From assembly GCA_037447655.1 (NCBI GenBank), contig JBBHKE010000605.1:53855-117854 (forward strand): a stretch of DNA of 64,000 nucleotides, given 5' to 3'. The stretch comes from Zygnema cylindricum (Eukaryota; Streptophyta; Zygnematophyceae; Zygnematales; Zygnemataceae). The notes below the pieces were generated by a model that saw only the letters and a list, made by a program, of their open reading frames with translations, was not told where the DNA came from and did not search any database. Shown piece by piece: positions 20,467 through 33,177 of the stretch. Position 1 is the first letter of the stretch; every line of letters begins with the position of its first letter. The translations under genes and the position numbers were made by a program.

Positions 20467-23400
20467 TTATTTACTCCTCACTGGACGCCCTCGAGAACTC
20501 CCTCCTCCTCTCGATTTCCTCGGAGCCGGTTGAAAAGTCCTTTCTGAACTTCTCGATCTTCTTCTCTCTCCATATCTCTCTCCCTCCCCTCTCTCTCCCT
20601 CCCCTCTCCCTCCCACCCTTCTCTCTCCCATCCCTCTCCCTCCCTCCCCTCTCTCTCCCCCCCCTCCGGGCTGTGACCCTCTCACTATTCCTTTCGAAGC
20701 TCCACGACCTCTCGATGGAGACCCAAATTTAGGACCAAATTTAGTACCCATTTTTGAGCCATATTTAGTATCTATTTTGGAACCGAATATTGGTTTTCCG
20801 TTGAAGGATCTTACCGTTCCATCCCCTTTTACGAACTTTCCTTTCAGTTTCCTTTTTTCCTCGATTTCGTCTTTTTTCATCGCCTCCATTTTTCCTCTAT
20901 CGTTTGTCAAATTCTCGAGTGAACCTCCTTTACTAATTGCGGTTTCTATTTGTTTTGATAAAATGTAATCCCGTTTTGTTACCAAGCTCGTAATTTTACC
21001 TGCGAAAGTACTTTCAAGGAGATATGATATTTTATAATTTTCTTAAAAAAAGGAAAAAACATCCAAAGAAAAAGAGTATATATACGCATGCAAAAGCAGG
21101 AAAGGGAAAAAATACGGGATAACAGAGACATAAAAATACATAACAACAGAGGGAAAAAATGTAAGAACAGAAAAAATACACAATAACAGATACAAAAAAA
21201 TACATCATAAAAGAGACATGAAATTTTGAATGCTGGAAATACCTTTGGCTCCCATTCGAGCCGTCCTTCCAGTTCGGTGAAGATAATCAATCTGTAAAAA
21301 AACCAAAAAACCAAAAAAAAAGAAAAAAAAGAAGCAAAGAAAAAGCAAATAAAAAATCAATTTTGATTTTTTCAGAGATTCACATACTCATTTTAGTTAC
21401 AAGACAAATCGGCACACAAATACATTCTAAATTCAGCATTAGATCTGATCTACTATGAAAAAAAATTATAACGCGATTTTTGCAATATAAATATACAAAT
21501 ATTAAACATTTTTCGAAATATAATGCCAATATTTTTGCATTTAGAAAGGACAATACACCTGTTTTATGACAAAAATACAACATTCACATTCCATAATTTT
21601 TCAAAAACATACCGGAATTTAATAGTTTACCGAGTTTTTAGGAAATTAATAGGCTGTAATATAAAAACAAAGACTTCCCACGACATATTATTTTCAGAAA
21701 CATGTCGGTTTTCTTAAAACTTACCGAGTTTTGAGGGAAATCAAACATAATAACATGATCTACTGTGAGATCGAGTCCTCGAGCCGCCAAATCCGTGCAA
21801 ACAAGAACCGGAATACGTCCAAAAGTATCACTTTCCATGTCTTCAGTTTCGTCCGGAGTTCCTCTAAATCGGTTCAGATTCTCGACTCTATACAGAGAAA
21901 AGGAAAAGGAGAGCAAAAAAGGGAGAGAAAAAAACAAGCCAAAAGTATCACTTTGAATGTTTTCAGTTTCGTCAGGAGTTCCTCTAAATCGGTTCAAATT
22001 CTCGACATTAAACAGAGAAAAGGAAACAAAAAGCAAAATAGAGAGTCCTAACATTCGGATCTCACGGAAACCTACCTCTCACTTGCCGGAACTTCTCCGT
22101 GGTAGTTAACTGTTTCTATGTTGTTGTCGTTCAGAAAATAGTCGACTGCCCGGCAAGACTGAATCGTATTACAAAAAACCATAATTCGATGGCCTTTAGC
22201 CAGACTTGTTTGCAAAACCTGCAAAAATACAAACAGGTATTGTTTAACAATATCAAAAATTAATTTTAAAAGACCCATTTTTCTTAAAGTCATCGTCGTG
22301 TACATAAAATAAAACCGTATTTCCTCAACGTCATTGGGAATTGTATAAAAAACATATGTTTCTCAACATATCAGGAGTAATATACAAAACATTGTTTTCT
22401 AAACATGAACAGTAATTATACAAAAGCCCTAATTTCCTCAACATCATCATTAATCGTATCAAACAAACGTTTCTTTCAAAATCATTGGCGACACACTCTT
22501 TTAAATGTTATCTTAAGTGCAAAATAGAGTATTTAATCACTACTACACTAACATACATTCCCAGTCAAAGAAAAAGACAATTGAAACCATATTTTCCTAA
22601 TGTCATCACAAGATGCGTCAAACAAGATGACACTTTTTAAACAAAGAACACAGAAAAAACCTCCTTTACTGTCCCACCATTCCCGATATCCTAACAGAGC
22701 CACAGAACTGGAAGGAACTGATAGAAAAAACAATCGCTGAAAACAAAAAAGAGGAAAAGAATAGTTTCCACACCTGTGCGACAGTATCCAACTTATTTTC
22801 ATTTCCTGCAACAGGGAGGAAGTCATGACGAGCTGTCGCAACTTTTTTGTGTAAACTTGACGTCCGAATGTGGTGAATTCCAGGAAACTCCTCATCCAAT
22901 AACCGTTGAATAGACTGAAATTTACCCATTCCAGAACAGATTTAATTCTCCAACATTCCTCTTCCTCTCACAAATGAGGGAACCATCAAAGCCACAAAGA
23001 TGACAAAGAGTTATTTCACTGCAAAGAACCTCCCAACTACTTCATGGGCGAATTGGATTCCCTAACACGCCCTCGAATGCCTCCAAAAAGACTAGTTAAC
23101 AAAAACCTATCTTTTTCACACCAATTCTTAAATTTGACAAAAAGTCTAGTCTGTCTGACCCATGAAAGAATATCGAGCTGGCATGCATCGGTTTAGTTTT
23201 CCAAAAAGAGGGGAATCAAAACTCCTTCATGCCCGCCAAAAAAAGGGAAAATTCTTCAAAAAAACAAAAATACACAATATCAACTTCACACGTGGATCTA
23301 AACTAAGCATTTCTCATAATAAAAACTGAAAGGTATCGGTTATAACTGGTAAATATAAAAACATAAGCATATTAGACATTTGTGCACTTAAATGTATGTT

Positions 23401-26400
23401 GTATTTGTTTATTAACTGAGTCATGATTGGCAAATAAGCCCTACCTTGGTGATAGTTGCCGTTACTAACAGTGTCTGAAAGGGAAGACCCCCAAGCTCTT
23501 TACTTCGGCTTCGCAGAGGGAGAAGAATTTTACGAACATCAGGCCCAAAACCTCGATCAAACATAGTGTCTGCTTCATCTAATACCTGAAACAAAATTTT
23601 AAAAACAAAAAGGAATGTTGAATGGACTGAATGCAGAATACTTGGAATAAATTAAAAAGTGGAGGGAGGGGACAGTCATCTCAAGAGACTATCATCAAAT
23701 AGAAGTGCAGGAGACATTTTTTGTAAGACACTAGAACAGAGGTGGATCTAAAAAATAAAATGATAACCATTATACAAGCATTTTTGCTTTCAATTCTTAG
23801 GTAATCATAATGTTGAAGGTCGGTTTGTTGAGTTTAAATTGGTTAAACCGGATTTTTCTTCGGCTTTGATCGCCTTGTTTTTTTGCAGGCAGTAATGAAA
23901 TCGATTCCTGGGTTCTCCGAGAGTGTGTATTTTTGTGTCTTCAGAGGGATTGCACTTATGTTTCTGCTCATAAGCTTATTTTGGACTTGATGACGGTGTT
24001 GATGATGATGATGATGACGGTAATGAGAATATTAACGCTTTCAAATACGTTTTTAGTTCATAGGTAACTGTACTCAAAATTGATTCGTCCTTGTACGGCA
24101 TTTATGTGACATTTGCAAGAGAACTTTTGACAACGAGTGATTTTTTTTTAGATGAGTAAGCACAAGTATGAGCTAGTGAACACAATTTGAATGAGAGCAG
24201 TGAAACAGAAGTGAGGACTTACTCTCTTGGATTGGATAAAGATTGAGCAAACTTGGATGGTAATTTGTCTTTGATGAAGTATAATGGAAGAAAGTGAACC
24301 TACTAATATACATGTCCTAAGTTCAACAACAATAATAAAGGTGACAGTGTAGACCTCAACACGGGTTCTGAATAATTATGAGCTTTCACTTTCGATGTAG
24401 ATTCTTTGCTTTCCTGATTTGTTGTACATTTTCTTGAGTAATGCCTAGGTGGTTAGCAACATTTACCATGTGAGGGGTCTGTCTAAATCTGATGGCATTT
24501 AAGATTTATCTCATTTTGATACATTGACTAGGAACAACAAAATAACTGGCACATAGTGATAACAAGAAGGACGAGATTTACATCATTATACATATAGTGC
24601 CGTAACGCAAAAAACAAATCTACTACTACTTCACAGTTGACAAGCCCATTTCTCTGCTCAAGAGCCCTTCACCTCCAAAATCGAACCCAGAGTTAATCAC
24701 AAGCATCTTTTTTTCTCCAAAACCCTAGCAAGTTACGAACCAAACGTGTACTCACCACATACTTGACATCACTGTAGGACAAATTCCCTTCCTTGATGTG
24801 CATCATAAGCCTCCCTGGAGTTCCCACAACAAGATCCAATGGAGTATTCAATGCGTCCTGTTGAGGTCTCATTCGACCACCACCGCTAATCATAGCTGAT
24901 CGAAACCGGGCGTGATGACATATTGATTTGGCAACTTGAAGAACCTGTCAGCGATAGTTGAAATAAACAATGGAACTTCAACTTTCACAACATTTTAACA
25001 ACATTTTGACAACATTTTACTTCCAGGCGTATATCATTAGACTGCTTAAGTCATTTACTGAGATAAACACTGGGGATTTGAACATTCTGACAGCATCCAC
25101 TCATAAGCGCTTATGATTAGGCTGCTAAGGTCATTTGTTGAGACAAACATTGGGAATCTGAACATATTGACAACAAACCCATATAATTAAACTGCTGACG
25201 TTCTTTATTGAGATAAACAACGGGGATTTGATCATTCTGCAACCAGTTTGACTTCCAAGCACATAAACATAGTCTTCTAAATTTCACATTCTGTGACCAT
25301 TCTGACTTCAAGGCACGTACAATTAGACTGCCGAAATCATGTTATGCAACCATTCTACCATCTATTATATCCAAAGTCACAATGCAGGTAATATACTTCT
25401 ATTGCAAATGCATCTGTCATGAACAACATAACATAAGATAAACCCATCGTTTAGCATCCGATAGCTAATGCTCGTTGAATTCCTTCCATCACTAAAGAAG
25501 AGGGCACTTTAGGATTATTTCAGGGCAGTTTGGTGGCTGCTTTCAAAATTGAGTTATACTCAGTCATTTTTCATTACTGAACATTCGTGAGAATAAGATT
25601 TTTCTTGAATTGCATAGCACTCACCTGTTCGGCTAATTCCCTCGTAGGACAAAGAACAAACGCCCGTGGTTTACGAGGTTTTGTGGCTCTCCCACTCTCC
25701 AGCTCATCCTTTCTCAAGAGCTGCATTTGCACCACATTTGCCATGCTTTAAAAAACTAATATGTGGTGAGAAAACCACCAAATGACAAAATGCGGTGAAA
25801 AGGCCAGTTGAAAAAATGTGGCGAGAAAACAAACTGATTAAATGTGGCAATTATTTGTGATACACAACATGTGAATAAACGTAGGAAAACCGCAGAAGAG
25901 TACTGAATTTCTCAAGACCTGCAATTGCACCACGTTTGCAACACTTTCAAAACTAAAATTTTGTGAGAAAACCACAAAATGACAACAGGCGGTGAAAAAA
26001 CCAATCGACCAATGTCAAACAAACATGGAGGAGGAAAAAAAAAGAAGGAGAAAACATAAAGTGAAAAGTAAAACAAAAAGTGACAAGAAAAACGCAAAAT
26101 GAGAAGTAAGAGAAAAGGCGAGAAAAAAAACTGACCTGTACCAAAGGCAAAAGGTAAGCGAGAGTTTTCCCCGAGCCCGTATGTGAAGCCAGGACAGCTG
26201 TCTCTCCTCTCAAAACTGACGGAATTCCTAAGGCTTGAATTTCTGTCGGTTGTACCAATTTCAGATCATTTGCTGCGGCAAGAAGCTCCTCACTCAACCC
26301 TAATTCGTCAAAAGTCGATGGTAATCCACTCTCAATGTTACTTGGTGAAGGAAAATTTGCCTTCTGAGGATTGGCAGTAGGAAAAGAAACACCTTCATTT

Positions 26401-26804
26401 AGTAACTGTTGTCCCCGGAGACGCTCCAGAGGCGTCAGAGAAGACAAAATTTCTTCGGACTGTACTGGCTGTAATGATGACTGTATAGGGTTTTGAGTCA
26501 GTCTAAGAGCTCGTCGTTGAAGTCGAGAACGTTTAAGAAGGAGAGAGGAGGCAACTCCGTCGTCTAATTTAGGGTTAAAGGAGGTAGAGAATTGGCGACA
26601 AAAGGGAGTATTACGGAGGGAAGAAGTGGAAGTAGGTGAAGGGAAAAAGGTAGTAGTAGCCATGGACACGTGGTCAACTAGTCCAAGGGCTTCTGAATGT
26701 AAACAAGAAGAGAAGGTAGTGCCACGTGGCAGGTTGTGAATGGAGGAAGAGAAACAAAACCTTAGTGAGCGCCCAAGGGCAGCTGAGAAGGCAGGAGAGC
26801 GCAT
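20467..26804 (-). CDS. RH39: Plastid-type DEAD-box RNA helicase, RH39-like
   Basis: Nine exons on the minus strand join with GT-AG sites and consistent phase: 26136-26804, 25625-25720, 24756-24944, 23445-23585, 22774-22914, 22076-22218, 21725-21887, 21243-21291 and 20467-20999, giving 707 residues. Residues 1 to about 75 are Ser/Arg-rich, as in a chloroplast transit peptide; a second ATG exists at codon 48. Helicase motifs follow in order: Q motif (QPTEIQ), motif I GSGKT (210-214), Ia [15 protein letters not shown], Ib VVGTPGR, II DEAD (321-324), [26 protein letters not shown] and [10 protein letters not shown] (519-526). The blocks [10 protein letters not shown] and VNYHGEVP match my memory of Arabidopsis RH39, which acts in chloroplast 23S rRNA maturation. 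The last ~140 residues are Arg/Gly/Glu-rich with RGG-like repeats, encoded by a CT-rich tract (20570-20665). Subfamily assignment is from recall. Confidence 0.92.
21820..22055 (-). repeat. 120-bp tandem duplication of the exon 7 acceptor region in the helicase gene
   Basis: Positions about 21820-21935 and 21940-22055 are copies at an exact 120-bp offset. They contain the first ~68 bases of exon 7 ([15 protein letters not shown]) and the preceding intron pyrimidine tract. The downstream copy is the used exon, with acceptor TATAG before AGTCGAG. In the upstream copy the acceptor reads TTAATG, so its AG is gone, and the reading continues into a stretch coding FSLPFLLSF. It is therefore a fossil pseudo-exon. 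Confidence 0.9.
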
Positions 26805-27884
26805 AGATAGTTTGAGAATTGAGACTTAGAGAAGCTTGGGAGGGAACTTTCTGAACTGTATAGTTAAAAAATATCAGAAGTTCGCGGGCAGAATTTTTGA
26901 ACTTTTCGAGTCCCGGGCAGGTTTCTATGTAGCCTGTTCTGTCTATTGAACCGTGAGTTACAGTTTTAGTTCGTTTCAACAACTCAGATTATGCCACCTG
27001 TTCTGACTTTTATAGAACCAGATCCGGCGGCTCACAAACAGGGGATTTGTAAATCTTGGTTTTCAAAAAAGTTTGTACAGGCAGCCTGGTGCAATACAAG
27101 ACATTACAAACCGACCTTTTTCGATTTTATCCAGATTGTACGGACCAAGTATAGCATGTAACAAGACGACAAATTTTCGTACATCCTAAGTTCGAGGGTG
27201 ACGCAAATTGTACTCTACAAATTTGCGATTCCTTCGTACGGTTGGAACTTAGGCAGTACGACGCTAAGTTTTACAGGAAAACGACAGGAAAAAACCCTTA
27301 CTTATGCACATGGGGACACACCCTTAGAGAGGCGGACCCGGATTTCAGGTGTCCCTATGTGTAAGGGTACGGCCCCATGTACTTGTAACTTAGCGAACTT
27401 TAGAAACGAGCGAAAATTTCATGCGGAGAACTCACGAGCAACGGTACACCGTGTTAGTGTTAATATTTTTTTCGCCACTTAAATAATATTTTCTACGTAC
27501 ACACTTGTCCGATTTTCAATTTGAGACCGCCAATCGGAAGCTGAGAATCCTACCTTTCTTTCACAACCGTCAGATCCACAATCGGACAGTGTGTACGGAG
27601 AAAAAATATATTTTAAGTGGCGAAAAAAATATTGACACTAATAACGATACACGGTGAAGTTTGGACTTTGGAGGTTTCATGGTGGAGGACTGGAAGTTTG
27701 ACGCGGCGGCAAGAATTTAGCCGGACGAAGTTTTCTCCCATCGGAGTTTCGCACGGAATACTAAATTGCACGATACTCGTACAAAATTTACGCACTTTTA
27801 GAACGTAGGCTGATGATGAGAGTTGAGACCACTGACAAAAATATCTTCATTTAATGACACCCTGTCGTCCTCTTCTCTCCTTAT
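26805..27884. promoter_or_regulatory. Divergent intergenic region between the helicase and isomerase genes
   Basis: This 1.08-kb spacer must hold both promoters. It contains a transposon-end-like sequence (about 27235-27320, inverted relative to 11691-11775), a segment (27325-27362) that is the complement of 12958-12996, and a complete MITE (27447-27656). I see no clear TATA box close to either start codon. Confidence 0.5.
27447..27656. mobile_element. MITE-like foldback element, copy 3
   Basis: A 210-bp element starts CACCGTG and ends CACGGTG, with arms of about 75 bp in inverted orientation. CGCCACTTAAA and GTACACACTTGTCCGAT on the left match their complements on the right. The left arm lacks about 8 bp present on the right. 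It lies about 230 bp upstream of the isomerase start codon. Confidence 0.8.
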
Positions 27885-30800
27885 ATGGCGATTTTTCAAT
27901 CAGTTTTAACTTTTTCAGCAAAGCCTGTTGGCTCATTTTACTCACACGTGTCAGCTTTGGGAAGAAGAAGCGCTTCAGTTAGCAGCATCCGTAGAAGTTC
28001 AACTGAAACTCTTGCAAGATTTTGTGGAAGAGAGGCCACTCCTAGTTTTAGGGTTAGGGTTAGGGTTAGTGATCACTGTTGCAGTTTGTCGAAAAGTTCA
28101 TTGTTAATTTCATCTAATCGCTCTAAAAGTTTCACACAATCCTATTTCTTTTTACAGAAGCTAGGGTTTAACAGCGACTTTAATTCAAGTCGAACGCGAA
28201 CGGTTCCACAGCTTTTGACATTTGCTAAAACAGTGAATACTATGGCGGAAGTTGAGAATATGGATCCTGTTCAAAGGAAACTTATGTATGAAGATGAGTA
28301 AGAATCCTTATCCTTATCGTCGTTTTTTCTTTCTGAATCTTACATTGAGGTCTATTCCTTTATTTACTCATATCCTTAACTATATATATATATATATAAT
28401 TTTTTTGTCTTGTCATAAGCCCACATTCCTTACCATTGTCATCCTATTTCGACCGTTTTAAGTTTATTAAATACATTTATTCAATACCATCACTCAAAAC
28501 ATTTTTCAGTACGGTTTTGTTTTCAGTTTTAGAATTTGAAATTTGACTTGGTGGAAGGTTTAGCAGATAATCTTATTGTTGGATTTGTGTATTCGAAACA
28601 CTTAAGTGTAACAAAGAAGCTTTTTTGACTTCTAAAAGGTTTGAACAAAGAAAGTTTTGTTTTTTCGCTTTTTTTTTATCTTAAAATACTTGGTCTAAGA
28701 AAAAAATTGTTTGCCCTCCAGAATGCTTTGAAAAAAGAAAGTTTTAGTTCTTTTTATGAAACTATGCGAAAATTCTTATGAATTATGAGATTTTTTGTGA
28801 ATTATGTGATTTTTTTAAGGAATTTTGTGATTTTTTTTATAAATTATGTATTTTTTTTAATGTTTTTTGTGAATGATTTGTCTCCAGGTGTATTCTTGTG
28901 GATGAAAACGATGAAGTTATTGGACATGATTCAAAATATAACTGTAAGACAAAATCAAGACCTTCGATTTTTTTCACTAAATGAAGATTTCTTCTGCTTG
29001 TCTATTGAAGGAAAATTTAAACCATATTAACAGGCAAAAATTCTTCTTGGAAGCAAATGTTTCAGTGGCCACAGCTTGTAGGAAAAAGAAATTGTGTGGA
29101 CAGCACATGTAAGTCCTTTGGCAAAAAATATTTTTGGCATATCTGGGGTGATATAGACCATACAAGTTCTCAAGCATACTCTCAGCCAACCCAGACTAAT
29201 TACAATACCTTCTTTTGTTATCGTTTCATGTTACCTCTCTCTGGGCAAAAGAAAACTTACACGCTGTTTAAGGATTATTATGAACAATGTTGCAGGTCAC
29301 TTAATGGAAAAAATTGAGAAGGAAAACCTTCTGCATCGAGCGTTTAGCATATTTTTGTTCAACAATAAACATGAGCTCCTCTTGCAGGTCAGATTTCAAC
29401 ACTTGTTAGTAGTTTGAAGTTGCTGAGGAAATCTAAGTTCACTAATACCATCAAGTACTTTTTCATTCAACAATCTAAATGAAGATGTTATTTATCTGTG
29501 TATTCCATTTATCCATTGCTATTCCCAATTATCTTCTCAAACAATGCTGCTGGTTGTAATTAGTCTGATCATACTATTTTACTATTTTTCTTAGGCCTAT
29601 TGAAGGAATAATTTGGTAACTAGCAAAAAAAAATGCATTGACTAAAAAATTTCATTTTAATGTTTTTTTCTTGCATGAGGTGGTATAAAGTATTATTTCT
29701 CCATCTATGCTATGGATTGGTGAGGGTCTAATGTGTATACCGAGTGTCATGCTCCTTATTCAGCTTAAGGCCTTGACATCCACATAATACTATGTTTCCT
29801 ATTACATGAAAGCCTTAATGTTAATTTTTTTTAATGTGAGCAATAATTGGCACCATGTTACTCGGTGAGGGAAAAGTTTCCACGCGGTTTTCCATGTTAG
29901 GGAGTTTGAGAACTTTAGAATTCAAGATTAGCATTTTACGTGACTGCAATTATAACGGTCAACTCTATTCATGATACAATGTTAGATTTGTTTGCTCTTA
30001 CATGTGAGAGTTGAGTGCTGTAAGAGTTAGCCTTCATTAAGTCGAAATTAGTCAAGAACATTCTAACCTTCTGTAGTTCCACACTATGTGAAGCTTATGA
30101 ACCAGGAATGTGAACTGGACTTATACGGTTGATTATTTAATTATTTACGTTGTCCAAATGAATGTGAAGAACTGGCAATATTTTACCATGAGCTTTTTAA
30201 CACTAAGATTAATTTTAAATTTAAACTGGTTTTATGGGTCTGTCTATTTTTTGCCTTTTGGCAGAAAAGATCAGCCACAAAAGTGACCTTTCCACAGGTC
30301 TGGACAAATACCTGTTGCAGTCACCCTCTATTTCGAGAATCAGAAATGATTTTGGAAAATCAGTTAGGTGGGTGATTTCTCTTTCATCCATTCCCTTCTT
30401 TTCTGTTTTTAGTTTTTACTTGGAAAAGTAACTATTGCTAGCATAATTGAACAAGAAAATCTTGTGATGCAATTATTTTTTGCAAGGCTTGGGAGTTGGT
30501 AAGTGAGAAAATGTGTTTTCTTTTGGAGTTATATGTGTATAGTTAAGTGGGTGTTGTTGTTCTACAACCACAGTAGTAGGAGTAGGAGGAGAACCAGTAG
30601 TAGTGGAAGTAGACATTTAACACAGAAGCTATCAAGCACCCTACTCAACAGCCAACTTCAAAATGTAACAGAATGCAACTTAGTGATCTAAGCAGACTCA
30701 AATTCTACATAATAGTAGAAAACACAGTGTAAAAACAATCCTCAAAGTTACAGCTCAATTGATCCAATCAACCATAAGATATTCACTCTGCAGATACACA

Positions 30801-33177
30801 AAAACTGCCTTAGATGATTAATATCCCAACACTTGGATAATTACAATTTGTCTAAGTCCTAAATTATATACTCACAGTAAGTATCTACTAGTCACACTAA
30901 TTTAAGCAACTTGGTCAAACTAATTTAAGCAACTGTACTACAGTACTGTTCTATGCTACGACAAAGAGCTACGACAAAGTACTAAAACTGTACTTTACTA
31001 TTCTAAGAGTACTTCCAAAACCTAATTTTGCCATTTCTCTAAATCAAAACAGTGCGACACTATTTTAAATTGGCTAAACTACAAAACCTTGTTTTCAGGT
31101 ATTTTCAAATAAAAGACCGTACATTAATGTTCTTGGTGCTTAGTCAGCAGTGGTCGGTAGCATCCGGCTGACTGTCGTCATGTAGTACGAAGCACCTGAT
31201 TCCGTACAAGTGTGCTTCGTCACTTGTGGTCCCTCGTGAATCGCGTCCGTCAATTCGATGTCCATCAACGGCACCTCATGGTTGTCCGTACCATACATTC
31301 CCAGATAAACGGCTTGCATTCCGTCCGTCCGATTCTGTCAATCCGCTCGTTAATCGCCCGACATGTGTAAGCGGTCATCGGCGCTACTCCGTGAAACCTG
31401 CAACACCCTTTTCCTGGCGACGCGTGTCCAACTGGCCGTACAGTACACTCTCTTAACCTTCTGTTACTGTAACACTATTTGAGGTAAGTATTACAGGTTT
31501 TCATTTCCCAAAATATTCTAAGTCCTTAATCCCTCCTCACAGCTCTATCTACTGAACTAAAGATTTCCAAATTCAACAGGTGTTAGACTATATGACAGCT
31601 TGATAGTGTTTGTGGAGCATCTTTCTAACTTACAGGAAGTCTTGTTTGTTTTGTGTTTGTGTGAATAACAACAGGTGTAAAAAATGCCGGCCAAAGGAAA
31701 CTTTTCGATGAGCTCGGTATTGTTGCAGAAGACGCCCCCGTGAATGATTTCACATGTCTGGGAAGAATTCACTATAAGGCTCCTTCAAATGGGAAATGGG
31801 GAGAACATGAAGGTCCGTCCTGTTTATCTTTTTATTATCATTGTTGTTATTATTACTATCTTCTTATTATTTATTAGTATTCTTATTAGATTTTGCATCA
31901 CCACTGGTTTTTGCTCATGAGTGGTTTTTTTTTTTTGTATAATTTTTTTATTTTTTTTTTCAGTTTCCGAAAGAATGATTACATATTGGATTTTGTCCCG
32001 GTTTAGTGATTGCATTGTTGTTACTTTTTAAAAAATCGTTTCTGAACTTATTTTGTTGGATCCCTTTTTTTTGTTATTATTATTTTTTAGCACAATAATC
32101 ATGGAGACACTACGCCCTGTCTTGGATTTAATGTTTTTTTTGTCTTTTGAACTCGTTCTTTTCTGTGCACAATTGGTTGATTTTATCATCAGCATATGGG
32201 ACTGTGAAAGTCTTATTTTTATTCAACTGGTCTTTTTTAAGAAAAAAAGAGTTTTTTAGACGTTAAAAAACGTGGACTCTAATAGCAATACAGCACTGCT
32301 CATATAATGAATACTCGTATGTTTTTTTCCAGTAACATACTAGTACATGTTTTTGGTATGTATTTTTCAGTTAAATACTACTGTTGTACAGCTAATTTGT
32401 TAACGAGTCACTTCATTATATTTTCTTGACTGGTTCATAAACGTGGGTGTGTAAATCCTCTCCACTTTTAGTCGATTATAATCTCTTTCCTGATTGGTTC
32501 GTAATGTGGGAATGTAAATTTTCTCTTCTTTTAGTCCATTGTAATCTTTTTCCGGATTGGTTGGTACATGTGGGTGTGTAAATCCTCTCGACTTTTAGTC
32601 GATTATAATCTCTTTCCTGATTGGTTTATTCATGTGGGTGTGTAATCCCTCCCTACTTTTAGTCAATTATCTTCTCTTTCCTGATTGGTTCATGAATATA
32701 GGTGTGTAGAATTTTCTCTTCTCTCTTCTTTTAGTCGATTATAATCTCTTTCCTTATTGGTTCGTGAATGTGGGTGTGTAAATCCTCTCTACTTTTTGTC
32801 GATTATAATCTTTTTCCTGATTGGTTCGTGAATGTGGGTGTGTAAATCCTCTTTTCTTTTAGTCGATTATAATCTCTTTCCTGATTGGTTCGTGAATGTG
32901 GGTGTGTAAATCCTCTCTTCTTTTAGTCGATTATCTTCTCTTTCTCAAACGGGACGTTCAACTGGTACCAAATCCTGAAGAAGTGGAGGATGTGAGGTTC
33001 GTAAATCGAGAGGAGCTTCGAGAACTCGTTAGAAAAGCGGATGCGAATGAAGACAATGTGAAACTTTCTCCTTGGTTTCGATTGGTTGTCGACAAATTTC
33101 TCTTTGATTGGTGGGACCAAATGGAAAAAGGGACTCTTAAAGAAGCGGTCGACATGGAAACCATTCATAGGTTGTGA
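27885..33177 (+). CDS. IDI: Isopentenyl-diphosphate delta-isomerase (Nudix type I)
   Basis: This enzyme interconverts isopentenyl and dimethylallyl diphosphate for isoprenoid synthesis. Six exons join in phase: 27885-28297, 28888-28943, 29296-29387, 30265-30367, 31675-31812 and 32927-33177, giving 350 residues. Family blocks are clear: QRKLMYEDECILVDE, HDSKYNCHLMEKIE, LLHRAFSIFLFN, TKVTFPQVWTNTCCSHP (catalytic Cys about 205), RKLFDELGIVAED, GKWGEHE (metal and catalytic Glu 265/267), then SPWFRLVVDKFL. About 119 residues precede the conserved core, long and Ser/Arg-rich as in a plastid transit peptide. A second ATG at 28242 would give a 231-residue form lacking it, as described for plant isomerases with alternative transcription starts. 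The C-terminus is IHRL, close to a peroxisomal targeting signal. The residue blocks are seen directly; dual targeting is inference. The last intron carries copies of its own acceptor. Confidence 0.97.
32424..32944 (+). repeat. ~64-bp minisatellite that repeats the last acceptor of the isomerase gene
   Basis: About eight units occur, anchored on TTTTAGTCGATTATAATCTC near 32467, 32529, 32592, 32656, 32730, 32793, 32857 and 32921. Each unit runs through CCTGATTGGTTCGTGAATG and TGGGTGTGTAAATCC. The last unit contains the true intron 5 acceptor (AG at 32925-32926) and the first ~18 coding bases. Units upstream keep an AG acceptor except the one at 32793, which reads TTTTTGTCG. Confidence 0.92.

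Noticed and set aside
32424-32944. Regular ~64-bp repeats considered as a CRISPR array
   Set aside because: There are no unique spacers; the whole unit repeats, the host is a eukaryote, and the last unit overlaps an exon.
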